From: CAVYXZ01 sp963772595 | GTDB lineage: Bacteria > Chloroflexota > Anaerolineae > Aggregatilineales > Phototrophicaceae | Assembly (NCBI GenBank): GCA_963772595.1 | Contig: CAVYXZ010000005.1 | Location: 186,001-250,000 of the forward strand | DNA: 64,000 bases | Direction: 5' to 3' | Shown here: piece by piece, positions 8,607-17,540 of the stretch | How positions within the stretch are numbered: the first letter of the stretch is position 1 | Layout: each line of letters begins with the position of its first letter | Made by a program: the position numbers and the translations under genes | The notes under the pieces: model-generated | Told to the model about the DNA's origin: nothing | Databases searched by the model: none | Seen by the model: only the letters and a program-made list of their open reading frames with translations

Positions 8607-8988
8607 CTATGCTGAAGATGTCGAGACCCTGAGATTCCCCTGGGGCGATATTCACCTGCTGGGCGAAGAGCGCATCAGCGGCGGCAAGACGATGACGCTG
8701 GGAGCCGTGACGCTGTTTCCCGGCCAGGGGCACGAGCGTCACAATCACCCCAACGCCGATGAGTTCATCTACGTGGTGTCCGGCCAGGGCGACCAGATGC
8801 TGGACGATAAGCCGCCGGTGGCCGTGAAACCGGGCGCGAATATCTTTATCCCGCGCGGCGTCTTTCATTCGACGCTGAATACCGGCCCGGAGCCGATGCA
8901 GTTAATCGTGGTTTACGCGCCGGCAGGCGAGGAAAACGTCCTGCGCAGCCTGCCGGGTGTCGAGATAATTCCCCCTCAACAAGCTTAA
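8578..8988 (+). CDS. Cupin-domain protein
   Basis: A 136-residue single-domain cupin. Cupin motif 1 reads GQGHERHNHPNADEFIYVVSG with the His/His/Glu metal ligands; motif 2 reads PGANIFIPRGVFHSTLN with the last His. GAAGG lies about 8 bases before ATG 8578. Its start overlaps the OsmC gene, so the pair is co-translated. The substrate or ligand is unknown; such proteins are often sugar-binding or dioxygenase-like. Confidence 0.85.
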   Translation: MKRFGDCYISYAEDVETLRFPWGDIHLLGEERISGGKTMTLGAVTLFPGQGHERHNHPNADEFIYVVSGQGDQMLDDKPPVAVKPGANIFIPRGVFHSTLNTGPEPMQLIVVYAPAGEENVLRSLPGVEIIPPQQA

Positions 8989-9133
8989 AATACCTCAAAC
9001 ACAGGCTGATGACCGCCAGGTCCAGCCGATTGCGCGTTACCCTTGTCGAAGCGTAAATAGGTAATCTGGTTGATTGCGCATCTTTACGCTTTGACTATAT
9101 TTTACAGATTGGTGCATGGGATACAGGGGCGGC

Positions 9134-10966
9134 ATGATGACGCTACTGGATACGCGCAAGTGGTCGATCCCCGCTGAGGCTTCCGCAGGGCGCAGACATA
9201 CCATTATTATTCCGATTGCCCGACCACAGACGGCGCAGCCCTTGTTGAACATCGCTGCTGGGCTGCTGCACGGGCAGCGCGGGCGAATTGTACTGCTTTT
9301 CATTGTCACCGATCACGACGCCCTGGCCGCCCCCAAAATCGCCGAGTTGGGCGCGATTGTCGAGACGGCCTATCACGAAGCGCGGCAGTTCAGCATTGAG
9401 CCGAAGATCCATCGCGCCGACAGCGTGGTCGAAGGCATCCTGGAGATGGCGCGCAAATATCGCGCCGAGATGATCCTGCTGGGCCTCAGCTACGCGGTGC
9501 GCGGGCAGGTGGAACTGGGGCCGGTGGTGGAGGGCGTCATCGAGCGGGCAAGCTGTGATGTCGCCGTCTACCGCCGCCCGATCTTCCCGATTATCGAGCG
9601 CGTGGTCGTGCCGGTAGGCGGGTCCATCGCTTCGCGTGTGATTCTGAACATCGGCGTCCAACTGGCCCAGGGATTCAGCCTGCCCTGCGAAGCGCTGCAT
9701 GTCCACAACAGCGGCGAGGAAGACGACGCGCGCCGCCACATGGACGATCTGATCGCCAGCCTGCCGGACCCGGCCAACGTGCGCATCAACCTGACGCCGG
9801 GCATCAACGCGGCTAACAGCGTGCTGTCCTGGGCGACCGAGTACGATCTGCTGGTGATCGGCTTCTCGGAGCGCAATCCGCTGCAAAAGTGGCTCTACGG
9901 CGATACAGCCCAGTGCATTCTCGACCGCGCACGCGGCCCGGTGCTGATGGTCTCGCGGTCTATCGACAACGCCGGGATTCAAGCCCTGACGAAACGGCGT
10001 CTGAGCTTTCTGCGGCCAGTGCTGACCGAGACGGAGCAGGAGCACATCGTCTGGCTGGCGAAGGACACGGTCATGCCCTCTCAGGACTACGTCGTGCTGC
10101 TGATCGTTGCCTCACTGATTGCTTCGCTGGGTCTGCTGCTGTCCAGTGGTGCGGTGGTGATCGGGGCCATGCTGGTCGCGCCCTTGATGCAGCCGATTAT
10201 CGCCATGGGGATCGGCCTCTGCACCGCCCGGCTGAATCTGATGCGCAAGGCCGCCGTGACGATTGCCCTGAGCGTGGGGATCGTGCTGGCGCTGGGCTTC
10301 GGCATCGGTCTGCTGATCGCCCCACCGGATCCGACCTCGGAAATGCTGTCGCGGGCCTATCCCTCGCTGCTGGATGCCGCTGTGGCCCTGGCAGCAGGCT
10401 TCATCGGGGCCTATGCAACAGCGCGTAAAGACATCCCCTCGGCGCTGGTGGGCGTCTCGATTGCGGCGGCCCTGGTCCCGCCAATCTGTACGGTCGGCAT
10501 CAGCCTCGCGCTAAGCGAACCGCGTTTAGCCCTGGGGGCCATGCTGCTCTTCGTGACCAACCTGGCCTGTATCACCATGATTACGGCGGTGGTCTTCTTC
10601 TGGATGGGGATGCGCCCGACCCGGCTTGACACTCACACGCGGCGGCGGCGCTATATGCTGCTGCTCTCCGGTTGCCTGTGCGTGCTGCTGATGCTGGCAG
10701 GGGTGCTCAACTATACCCGGCAGCCGACCGTCGAGCGCATCTCCGAGTCACGGCTGGAGACCGTCTTGGCCCCGGCAGAACTGGTCAACTTGCAGATTCG
10801 CCAGCAGGACCCGCTGATAGTGGTAGCGACCGTACGAACCAGCAGTTCGCTCACGCCGGAGACGGTGAAGATGGCCGAGGTCATGCTCAGCGATGATCTG
10901 AATACGCCCGTGCGCCTGCGTATCGTGGTGCAGCAGGTCATTTACGGCGATGAGGAGCGGCCCTGA
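9134..10966 (+). CDS. Fusion of two UspA domains with a DUF389 membrane domain
   Basis: About 610 residues. Residues 20-150 form one universal-stress (UspA) domain (HTIIIPIARPQTAQ, then MILLGLSYAVRG). Residues 155-275 form a second (RVVVPVGGSIASR, LLVIGFSERNPLQKWLYGD, which is a nucleotide-loop-like G-x-S region). From residue 310 a DUF389 domain begins (DYVVLLIVASLIASLGLLLS, SGAVVIGAMLVAPLMQPI), with about six membrane spans and a C-terminal cytoplasmic or periplasmic tail. Start 9134 is preferred over 9116 because AGGGGC lies just before it. The DUF389 part is of unknown activity; the Usp part suggests ATP- or stress-linked gating. TTGACTATATTT just upstream may be promoter sequence. Confidence 0.85.
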   Translation: MMTLLDTRKWSIPAEASAGRRHTIIIPIARPQTAQPLLNIAAGLLHGQRGRIVLLFIVTDHDALAAPKIAELGAIVETAYHEARQFSIEPKIHRADSVVEGILEMARKYRAEMILLGLSYAVRGQVELGPVVEGVIERASCDVAVYRRPIFPIIERVVVPVGGSIASRVILNIGVQLAQGFSLPCEALHVHNSGEEDDARRHMDDLIASLPDPANVRINLTPGINAANSVLSWATEYDLLVIGFSERNPLQKWLYGDTAQCILDRARGPVLMVSRSIDNAGIQALTKRRLSFLRPVLTETEQEHIVWLAKDTVMPSQDYVVLLIVASLIASLGLLLSSGAVVIGAMLVAPLMQPIIAMGIGLCTARLNLMRKAAVTIALSVGIVLALGFGIGLLIAPPDPTSEMLSRAYPSLLDAAVALAAGFIGAYATARKDIPSALVGVSIAAALVPPICTVGISLALSEPRLALGAMLLFVTNLACITMITAVVFFWMGMRPTRLDTHTRRRRYMLLLSGCLCVLLMLAGVLNYTRQPTVERISESRLETVLAPAELVNLQIRQQDPLIVVATVRTSSSLTPETVKMAEVMLSDDLNTPVRLRIVVQQVIYGDEERP

Positions 10967-10974
10967 AGCGCACG

Positions 10975-12444
10975 CTAGCGCTGATCGGTGTCGTGCGGCA
11001 CCACGTCGGCGGTCTCCTGATACCACTGCAGCAGCCGCAGCCGCAGCGCCGCCAGCGTTTCGGCGTAATCCGGCGAGTCAATCAGATTGTGGCATTCCTG
11101 CGGGTCGGCGCGCAGATCGTAGAGTTCGTCGGTCTCGTACAGACGGTGGACGTATTTGAAGTCCGGCGTGCGGCACATAGCCGCTTTGCCGTGACTGCCA
11201 TCCTCGCGGCCCTGCATCTTCAGACGCGGATGATACAGCTCGTCCGGGTTATAGAAAGACGAGCTTTCGCGCTCCATTGCCTGAATCTCGCCCAGGCGGC
11301 GGCCTCCTTCGCAGAAGACCGCGTCCCGGTGGCTCTCTGTCTCGCCTGCGATCAGCGGCAGCAGCGAGCGCCCGAAGCCATCATAACCCGGCTCAATGCC
11401 GGTCAGGGCATAGACGGTCGCCGAGAGATCGACCAGTTCGACCAGCGCATCGCGCACCCCTGGCTGTGTTTTCACAGCGGCAGGCGGCTTGACGATGAAG
11501 GGCACCCGCGTCAGACAGTCTTCGAAGCTGTTCTGATTCTTCTCCACCAGACCATAATCGCCGGTGTAGTCGCCGTGATCCGAGAAGAAGAAAATCGCCG
11601 TGTCGTCGTAAATCCCGGCCTCGCGCAGGGCGTCCAGAATCATAGCGAACTGAGCATCCACGCGCGCGCACATGCCGTAATAGGTCGCCCGGAGTTCCTG
11701 CCAGCGTTCCTCCGGCCAGCCCTGTAAGCGCTGACCCTCAGCGATCCCGGCTAGAATCTTTGGCTTCTGCGCCTGTGCCCAATCCGGAGTAGGCGTGCGC
11801 GACGGCAGTTTAGCCCGGTCGATCATGCTGTACCAGGGATCCTCGACACCATAGGGCGGGTGCGGATAGCTCAGCGGCAGGTAGATGCACAGCGGCTGAT
11901 CAGGCGGCGCGTCCTTAATCTGCCGGACCGCGCCCTCGACCATCGCCCAATCGTTATCGTAATAAACCTCGTCGCCGTCCGTATCCAGACGTCCGGCATA
12001 GAAGGAGAAGTAATTGTCGCCGTCGGGGTCCCCGCGCCAATCGGTGGCCGAATGCAGATTTGGACGCAGCGGACCGGTAGCTTTATATTTCACATCGCAG
12101 TAGTCCTCGAAGCCATTCTGCGTCGGGACCAGATCGTTCTTGCCGCCCCACCAGACGAAATAGCCCGCGTCCTTGAGAATTTTGAGCAGGACCGGCTCAT
12201 CCGGGTGCAGCATGTGGAACATGGTCCGGTGGCCGCGCACATGCGGATACCAGCCGGTCATGAAGGAGCAGCGGCTGGGCGTGCAGACCGGGTTCTGGCA
12301 GAAAGCCCGGCTGAAGGAGACCGCGTCCGTCTCGACCCACTGGTCGAGCGTCGGGCTGACGGCGGCGGGATTGCCCATGTGCCCCAGCACGTCCCCGCGC
12401 CACTGGTCCGGGTTGAAGATGATGATGTGCGGACGATCTGGCAT
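10975..12444 (-). CDS. Sulfatase (type I, formylglycine-dependent)
   Basis: A 489-residue alkaline-phosphatase-superfamily sulfatase that hydrolyses sulfate esters. The formylglycine motif C-T-P-S-R starts at Cys54 (in NPVCTPSRCSFMTG); an anaerobic or FGE maturase elsewhere would convert it. N-terminal metal ligands appear in IIIFNPDQWRGD and the second metal site in FFSDHGDYTGDYG near residue 290. No signal peptide is visible, so it is probably cytoplasmic. The substrate is unknown; carbohydrate sulfates or sulfonated small molecules are possible. It converges with the UspA-DUF389 gene, leaving only eight bases between the stops. Confidence 0.9.
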   Translation of the reverse strand: MPDRPHIIIFNPDQWRGDVLGHMGNPAAVSPTLDQWVETDAVSFSRAFCQNPVCTPSRCSFMTGWYPHVRGHRTMFHMLHPDEPVLLKILKDAGYFVWWGGKNDLVPTQNGFEDYCDVKYKATGPLRPNLHSATDWRGDPDGDNYFSFYAGRLDTDGDEVYYDNDWAMVEGAVRQIKDAPPDQPLCIYLPLSYPHPPYGVEDPWYSMIDRAKLPSRTPTPDWAQAQKPKILAGIAEGQRLQGWPEERWQELRATYYGMCARVDAQFAMILDALREAGIYDDTAIFFFSDHGDYTGDYGLVEKNQNSFEDCLTRVPFIVKPPAAVKTQPGVRDALVELVDLSATVYALTGIEPGYDGFGRSLLPLIAGETESHRDAVFCEGGRRLGEIQAMERESSSFYNPDELYHPRLKMQGREDGSHGKAAMCRTPDFKYVHRLYETDELYDLRADPQECHNLIDSPDYAETLAALRLRLLQWYQETADVVPHDTDQR

Positions 12445-12543
12445 TGTTCTATGGCTCCCAAGATGTTTTCACTAATTCGTGGGACAAGGTACCCGGAAGC
12501 CGCGCAAAGGGCAACGACCAGCACGGGGTACCTGCTCCGTAGC

Positions 12544-13059
12544 TCAGTGACGAATCACTTCCATGTAGAAGGTCCAGCGCGCGGGGCTGGTCTGGTCCAC
12601 GAACATACGGAAGAAGCGGTAATCGCTGCCGGTGCATTCGCCGCCGCTGTAGGTGCCAATGCTCGTGTTGTTGGGGTCCCACCAGGTCATACGCGCCTGA
12701 TCGGTCGCATTCAGCACGCGCGAGAACTCGAAGACGGGCCGGTAGGCAGGCTGCAAGGGAAAGTGGCAAGTGAAGAAGGCCGAGCCGCCGAACAACTGGT
12801 TGATCTCATTGGGCGCGACGCTGACTCGCAGCCAGTCAGCCTGATCGCCGCGCGCGGCCCGGTAGAAATCGCTGGCGCTGGGCGGGAAGTCTTTGCCGAA
12901 CTGCTGCACCATCGCTTGCTGCGCCGCGCTGCCTTCGTCCACGCCGAGCGGTGCGATGCTGCCCTGGACCAGATCGGCCAGCGGGCCGGAACTGAGCAGG
13001 CCGCAGATGAAGGCCAGCAGCACGAACAACAGTAGAACACCCAGGAAATTACGAATCAT
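12544..13059 (-). CDS. Membrane-anchored hypothetical protein
   Basis: 171 residues, with one N-terminal hydrophobic helix (FLGVLLLFVLLAFICGLLSS, residues 5-24) and the rest presumably outside the membrane. Two Cys (SAFFTCHF and GGECTGSDY) could form an extracytoplasmic disulfide. No known domain is seen. Its start overlaps the end of the upstream GNAT gene by 11 bases, so it is the last gene of the asnB-GNAT operon. Function unknown. Confidence 0.65.
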   Translation of the reverse strand: MIRNFLGVLLLFVLLAFICGLLSSGPLADLVQGSIAPLGVDEGSAAQQAMVQQFGKDFPPSASDFYRAARGDQADWLRVSVAPNEINQLFGGSAFFTCHFPLQPAYRPVFEFSRVLNATDQARMTWWDPNNTSIGTYSGGECTGSDYRFFRMFVDQTSPARWTFYMEVIRH

Positions 13060-13618
13060 ACGCTGGCTCCAGCGTTAGCGTTTTGCGATAAATCGGGGCC
13101 TGAGTATCCTCGCGTTCCAGCCGGAAGCCCGCTCGCCGGTAGATCGCCTCCGGCCCGCGCCAGACCTCACCCGCATCCAGCTTCTGGCCGCGCCGGGGGA
13201 AAGCCTGTACGTAATCCGCCCCGCGCAGCTTGAGGTCGCGCAGCACGCCGTCGAGAAACTGGTGGCTCAGGCCCTGCCCGCGCAGCGAAGGTGCAATCAG
13301 GAAGCAGGTGATCGCCCAGGCCGCCGGGTCAGGGTCCAGTTCGTATTCGGCGCAGAGCTTATCCAGGCGGTCGCGCGGCCCCACCTGACACCAGCCCATG
13401 GCCGCGCCATCCACGTAAAGCAAATAGCCATCGTACTCGCCCGCCTCGAAGAGATCGTCACGTAACTGGCGGTTATCGGCGGCGCTGCGGGCGTTGAAGC
13501 CCTCCCAACTGGGAATCCACCAGCCCACGCAGTAGCACCAATCCGCGCCGTGCGTCTGGCAGTGGATCGCGTAGAAATCGTCCTGCTGCACCTCCGTGAT
13601 GCGTTTCACCTCAATCAT
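13049..13618 (-). CDS. GNAT-family acetyltransferase
   Basis: A 189-residue acetyltransferase. The acetyl-CoA binding motif is ITCFLIAPSLRGQGLSHQFL (R-G-Q-G-L), followed by the GADYVQAFPR strand and the AIYRRAGFRLE end typical of the fold. An unusual Cys/Trp-rich N-terminal segment (HCQTHGADWCYCVGWW) is reminiscent of a YoaP-like or small-molecule-specific subgroup. The start at 13618 forms an ATGA overlap with the asparagine synthetase stop, so an upstream in-frame ATG is not used. The substrate is unknown. Confidence 0.8.
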   Translation of the reverse strand: MIEVKRITEVQQDDFYAIHCQTHGADWCYCVGWWIPSWEGFNARSAADNRQLRDDLFEAGEYDGYLLYVDGAAMGWCQVGPRDRLDKLCAEYELDPDPAAWAITCFLIAPSLRGQGLSHQFLDGVLRDLKLRGADYVQAFPRRGQKLDAGEVWRGPEAIYRRAGFRLEREDTQAPIYRKTLTLEPAYDS

Positions 13619-15561
13619 AGTGCCTGATCCTCGACAAAACGTCGCTGCCATAATTCTAACAGCAAGAGCCGAAAAAGCACTTCGGTATGCCGGGCCGTGC
13701 CGGAAAAATGGGCGTCCAGCAGCCGATCCAGGCCACGCGCGTCGAAATACTGCCGCGAGGCTGCGCCCGAATCGCGCAGAATATCCTGAATGCGTCCGCT
13801 GAGATCGGCCTCGAACCAGCGCATAATCGGTGTGCTGAAGGGCTGCTTGGGCCGCTGCAAGGCGAAATCGGGCAGATAGGGCTGCATGGCCGCGCGCAGC
13901 ACGTATTTATTGCTCTTCATGCGCAGCGCCGGGGGCACTTGCGCCGCCAGCTTGAGCAGCGCCGGGTCGAAGAAGGGCACGCGAGCCTCCAGCGCATGGG
14001 CCATCGCCGTCTTATCCTGTGAGAGCAGCGCGTTACCGGTCAGCCAGGTGTTAATCACCAGCGCCAGCGCCATCTGTTCGGCATCCGCACACTGGCTGGC
14101 GGCGATGATGTCCGCGTAAGCCTTGCGGCGGTAGGTCTCGCTCAGGGCCGGGCCGTAAAGCTGCCGGCGCAGCGAGTCGCTGAAGACCATGCCGTCGAAG
14201 CTGTGCATCCGCATCAGGCCCTCGTCACGCGGCAGCAGAGTCTGGCGCAGGCGTGGCAGATAGGTCGGCAGCGCGCCGATGATGCGGTAGCGCTTCATGG
14301 CCGGGTACCAGGCTTCCAGCGCAGCCAGCAGACCCTGACCCGGCAGCGCCGAGCTGCGCCCGGCCCGAATCAGCGCGGGCATCAGGCGGTGATGCGGGTA
14401 GCCGCCGAAGAGTTCATCGCCGCCCAGGCCGGTCAGCACCACCTTGACCTGCTGGGCCGTGACCTCGCTCAGCAGCAGCAGCGAGACCGCCGAGGGGTTG
14501 GCGTTGGGTTCATCGTGGGCATAGACGTAGCGCAGCAGGCCCTCCCACCAGGTCTCGGCGTCGATGATGCGCTCGACGTGTTCGGTCTGGAAATGCTGAG
14601 CGATGCGCCGGGCGTGGACCAGTTCGTTATCCGGCGTCTGCATAGCGTAGCCGATGGTAAAGGTCTTGATGCGCCCCTGCGCCTCCTGGGCCATCAGCGC
14701 CAGCACCGCCGCCGAATTGATCCCGCCGCTGAGGAAGAGTCCCAGCGGCACGTCGCTGCGCAGATGCAGGTGGACCGATTCGGCCAGGGCAGCACGGACC
14801 GAAGCGACAATGTCGGAATCATCCGCTCCGTTGTAGGGGAGGGTTTCAAACCCTGCCCTGCGCACAGATTCGTCGTTGTTGACGTAATCCGGGAACTGCC
14901 AATATCGCTGTATGCGCGTCTCGCCCTTCTCGGCCACCAGGGCATGACCCGGCGGCAGGCGTGTGACTCCCTCGAACAGGGTCTCCGCGCCGATCATGTA
15001 GCCGAAGCTGAGATAGGTATCCAGCACGTCCACGTTGAGGCCGCGCGGCGTGGCCGGATCGGCGAAAAAGGCCTTGACCTCGCTGGCGAACAGCAGCTTG
15101 CCGTCGCGCTGGTGCAGGTAGAGCGGCTTCATGCCAATGTGATCGACCGCCAGCACCAATCGCTGCGCGCTGCGGTCCCACAGTGCGAAGGCGTACATGC
15201 CGCGCAGGTAGCGGAACAAATCCAGGCCGTGTTCCTCGTAGAGGTGAATGATCGTCTCGCCATCGCCCTCGGTGTGCGGTCGATGCCCGCGTGCGATCAG
15301 GTCGGCGCGCAGTTCGCGGTAGTTATAGATCTCGCCGTTGAAGACCAGCGCAATCGAGCGGTCTTCGTTGTACAGCGGCTGATCGCTGCCCGCCACGTCA
15401 ATGATGCTCAGGCGGCGCATCCCCAGCGCCACGTTGGCCGCCGTGTAGAAGCCGTCGCCATCCGGCCCGCGATGGCGAATCAGGTCCGCCATGCGCTGCA
15501 CCAGCGCCGGGTCGGCCCGGTCCTGCCCGTTCAGATCAATAAGTCCGCAAATTCCGCACAC
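13615..15561 (-). CDS. asnB: Asparagine synthetase (glutamine-hydrolysing)
   Basis: Makes asparagine from aspartate, glutamine and ATP. At 648 residues it is close to the AsnB/AsnO family length. The N-terminal class-II glutaminase domain begins MCGICGLID with Cys2 as nucleophile; RRLSIIDVAGSDQPL and NGEIYNY are the usual glutamine-site blocks. The synthetase domain has the PP-loop as LFLSGGINSAAVLALM (SGG-N-S where SGGIDS is usual) and DELFGGYPHHR. An insertion around residues 233-243 is encoded by a palindromic repeat (see separate entry). Variants with SGG-N-S could be altered in ATP use, so a peptide-amidation or envelope role cannot be excluded. Confidence 0.88.
   Translation of the reverse strand: MCGICGLIDLNGQDRADPALVQRMADLIRHRGPDGDGFYTAANVALGMRRLSIIDVAGSDQPLYNEDRSIALVFNGEIYNYRELRADLIARGHRPHTEGDGETIIHLYEEHGLDLFRYLRGMYAFALWDRSAQRLVLAVDHIGMKPLYLHQRDGKLLFASEVKAFFADPATPRGLNVDVLDTYLSFGYMIGAETLFEGVTRLPPGHALVAEKGETRIQRYWQFPDYVNNDESVRRAGFETLPYNGADDSDIVASVRAALAESVHLHLRSDVPLGLFLSGGINSAAVLALMAQEAQGRIKTFTIGYAMQTPDNELVHARRIAQHFQTEHVERIIDAETWWEGLLRYVYAHDEPNANPSAVSLLLLSEVTAQQVKVVLTGLGGDELFGGYPHHRLMPALIRAGRSSALPGQGLLAALEAWYPAMKRYRIIGALPTYLPRLRQTLLPRDEGLMRMHSFDGMVFSDSLRRQLYGPALSETYRRKAYADIIAASQCADAEQMALALVINTWLTGNALLSQDKTAMAHALEARVPFFDPALLKLAAQVPPALRMKSNKYVLRAAMQPYLPDFALQRPKQPFSTPIMRWFEADLSGRIQDILRDSGAASRQYFDARGLDRLLDAHFSGTARHTEVLFRLLLLELWQRRFVEDQAL
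14833..14861. repeat. GTAGGG palindrome inside asnB
   Basis: GTAGGGGAGGGTTTCAAACC is the left part of an inverted repeat centred on AGGGTTTCAAACCCT (perfect over 14 of 15 positions) and closed by GCCCTGC. The same plan occurs intergenically at 60918-60946. Here it lies in frame within coding sequence and adds about ten residues (RRAGFETLPYNG) to a linker of the glutaminase-synthetase junction. Confidence 0.6.
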
Positions 15562-15611
15562 AGAGCTACTCCTTGCAATCCCATATCATCCGGCGTTGAT
15601 CTGATCACAGC

Positions 15612-16203
15612 TCAGGCGGATAGTGCTTGAAATCCATATCTCGACAGGTGGGCCAGCATAGATGTCTCGCGGTCGGGCCAAACCCACCAGAAATAACATA
15701 TAAACACTGCCATGTCGTGATACCAGACCTCGTAACCGAACTGATGGCCGAAGCATCCGCCATTCGACCAGGCTAGTCGAGCATTATCCGGTATGCCATA
15801 GGTCAGCATTATCAGGCGCGCCGAATACAAGTCGAATTACGATTGGATCTAACTTCTCGATCCTTATCTATGAAGCTCGGCTCATTGATAGGATCGATCC
15901 ACCCAGGTTGTGATCCATTCCATACCCAGGCGATTGACGCCATTAGGGGTGGAATACTCCTGATCAAATGTGTCATGCAGGCGTTTGACAGAGTTTTCAT
16001 CCGACACTTGAGTACCCATTGATGATCTTCAGAATCTCGAGCGCCTCCTCGGTCGTCGTCACACCGGGGCGGATGCCCATGAAGCAGGGCGCGGGGCAGT
16101 CCTCCGGCGGGGTCAGGAAGGCGCGCAGGCCGCCATCGTCATAGGGCTGGGCGCGGATCAGCAGCACGGGCAGCAGAAACAGCCCGCTCAGCAGCAGCGC
16201 CAC
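15612..16203 (-). pseudogene. Array family member A, decayed
   Basis: The eighth and most 3' copy of the 15.6-20.7 kb paralog array. The first 68 codons keep the family signature (LLLSGLFLLPVLLIRAQP, PAPCFMGIRPGVTTTEEA), starting at a GTG because the usual ATG region is missing. The reading frame then breaks near 16000. A second segment (IAWVWNGSQPGWIDP) and a third (RLIMLTYGIPDNARL, YEVWYHDMAV) match the later parts of intact copies but lie in different frames. The C-terminal end lacks the family's final Cys. This part is visibly more AT-rich than the intact copies, which suggests genuine decay rather than only sequencing error. Confidence 0.65.
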
Positions 16204-16235
16204 GCGCAGGTAGAAAGCCGTTCATCAGCCGTAGT

Positions 16236-16856
16236 CTACCTGCAATTCGTCATTCCGTGAACCGAGCGCCCTGAAATGAGCATGGGCTGCGCACGAACTT
16301 GCAGCAGGACCGGCCATGCATACAGATTGCTATCCCGGCAGTAGCCTCTTGCATACGCCATCAGGCCCAGGTCCTGATACCAGATTTCATGGCGATAGTC
16401 ATAAGGCGGATCGCTGTTCGCCGGGGTTTCGGGAGGAGGGATCAGACCATAAATCCGAGTCTTCCCCATCACAAAGACAAAATCACCCCAGGGAATCGTC
16501 GTCTGGACGATAATATCATTAACCTCGCCATCATAGGTATGCAGCTGCGGGCGCGTTGCACGGTCAATCCATGAGGGTGCTGCATCGGCCCACCACCAGC
16601 TAAAGCCTGTGTTCACGCCAAAGTCTTTAAGCGAGCCGGGCACAAGCCAGGGATGCTCGTCCAGAATCGCGAACGCCTCAGCTACTGTCGTCACGCCGGG
16701 CCGGATGCCCATAAAGCAGGGCGCAGGGCAGCCTTCCGGCGGCGTCAGGAAGGCACGCAGAGCGCTGGGGTCATAGGGCTGCGCGCGGATCAGCAGCACC
16801 GGCAGCAGCCACAGGCCGCTCAGCAGCAGCGCCCAGCGTCCAAGCAGCCGGGTCAC
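16236..16856 (-). CDS. Array family member B (intact, membrane-anchored, unknown function)
   Basis: A 206-residue intact copy. Residues 1-26 are a signal anchor (RLLGRWALLLSGLWLLPVLL) ending in IRAQPYD. The first conserved block is CPAPCFMGIRPGVTT then EAFAILDEHPWL; the second is WWWADAAPSWID; the third IPWGDFVFVMGK; the fourth EIWYQDLGLMAYARGYC; and the last residues end NCR. Four to five Cys are conserved across copies and probably pair outside the membrane. No database family is recalled with confidence. Lies 42 bases after copy C. Confidence 0.75.
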   Translation of the reverse strand: MTRLLGRWALLLSGLWLLPVLLIRAQPYDPSALRAFLTPPEGCPAPCFMGIRPGVTTVAEAFAILDEHPWLVPGSLKDFGVNTGFSWWWADAAPSWIDRATRPQLHTYDGEVNDIIVQTTIPWGDFVFVMGKTRIYGLIPPPETPANSDPPYDYRHEIWYQDLGLMAYARGYCRDSNLYAWPVLLQVRAQPMLISGRSVHGMTNCR

Positions 16857-16898
16857 GCGGTCTGCCCGTTCAACTCAATGCGTCCGCTCATAGCGTCC

Positions 16899-17535
16899 CT
16901 ACCTGCAATGGCTCATGATTGCGTAGGGTGTGGCCGACAGATCCGGCGGGACAGTCAGATACTGAAGATAGATCGGCCAGTCCCGCAGCCTCTTGTGGTC
17001 ACAAATCGCGCCTGCCCACACGTACATGCCCCAGGCCTCGTACCAGCCCTCATAGAGATAATCCAGGCTGCCGTAGAACATGCTTAAGAGATCCTTGTCT
17101 GTCACCAACTGGTAGACCTCAGGCCAACCCAGCGCCAGCACATAGTCACCCCAGGAGATGGACGTCTGCACCGCGATTCCCCGGATAACGATTCTGGTCC
17201 AGCGATAGAAAGGCACTGCCACGCCGCGCGAACCAGACCGGTGCCACGTCGCTCCAGGCCCATGTCAGAAGAGGATACGTCCCGCCATCGCTTTTTGCCA
17301 GGGAATACGCTTCCACCCAGGGATGCGCGTTCAGAATTGCGACTGCCTCCTCCGTCGTCGTCACACCGGGCCGGAGACCCATGAAACAGGGCGTGGCGCA
17401 GTCCTCCGGCGGGATGAGCGCAGCCCGGATTTCGCTGGCATTGTTGGGCTGGACGTGGATAAGCAGCACCGGCAGCAGCCACAGGCCGCTCAGCAGCAGC
17501 GTCCAGCGCACGAACATGCGCGTGAGGATAAGCAT
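16899..17535 (-). CDS. Array family member C, one frameshift
   Basis: Starts at ATG 17535 (MLILTRMFVRWTLLLSGLW); the frame is preserved through CATPCFMGLRPGVTTTEEA and WAWSDVAPVWFA. It is lost near 17222 and resumes in the next frame with VPFYRWTRIVIRG, SISWGDYVLALGWPEVY and AWGMYVWAGAIC, ending SHCR at 16899. Rejoined length is about 212 residues, the same as intact copies. A single-base indel explains the break. The start lies 5 bases past the stop of copy D. Confidence 0.7.
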
Positions 17536-17540
17536 TGCCT

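Noticed and set aside
8989..9133. GCGTAAA and TTTACGC inverted repeat before the UspA-DUF389 gene as a riboswitch or operator
   Set aside because: The stem is only seven bases with a 25-base loop and no conserved core; it is too weak to support a call.
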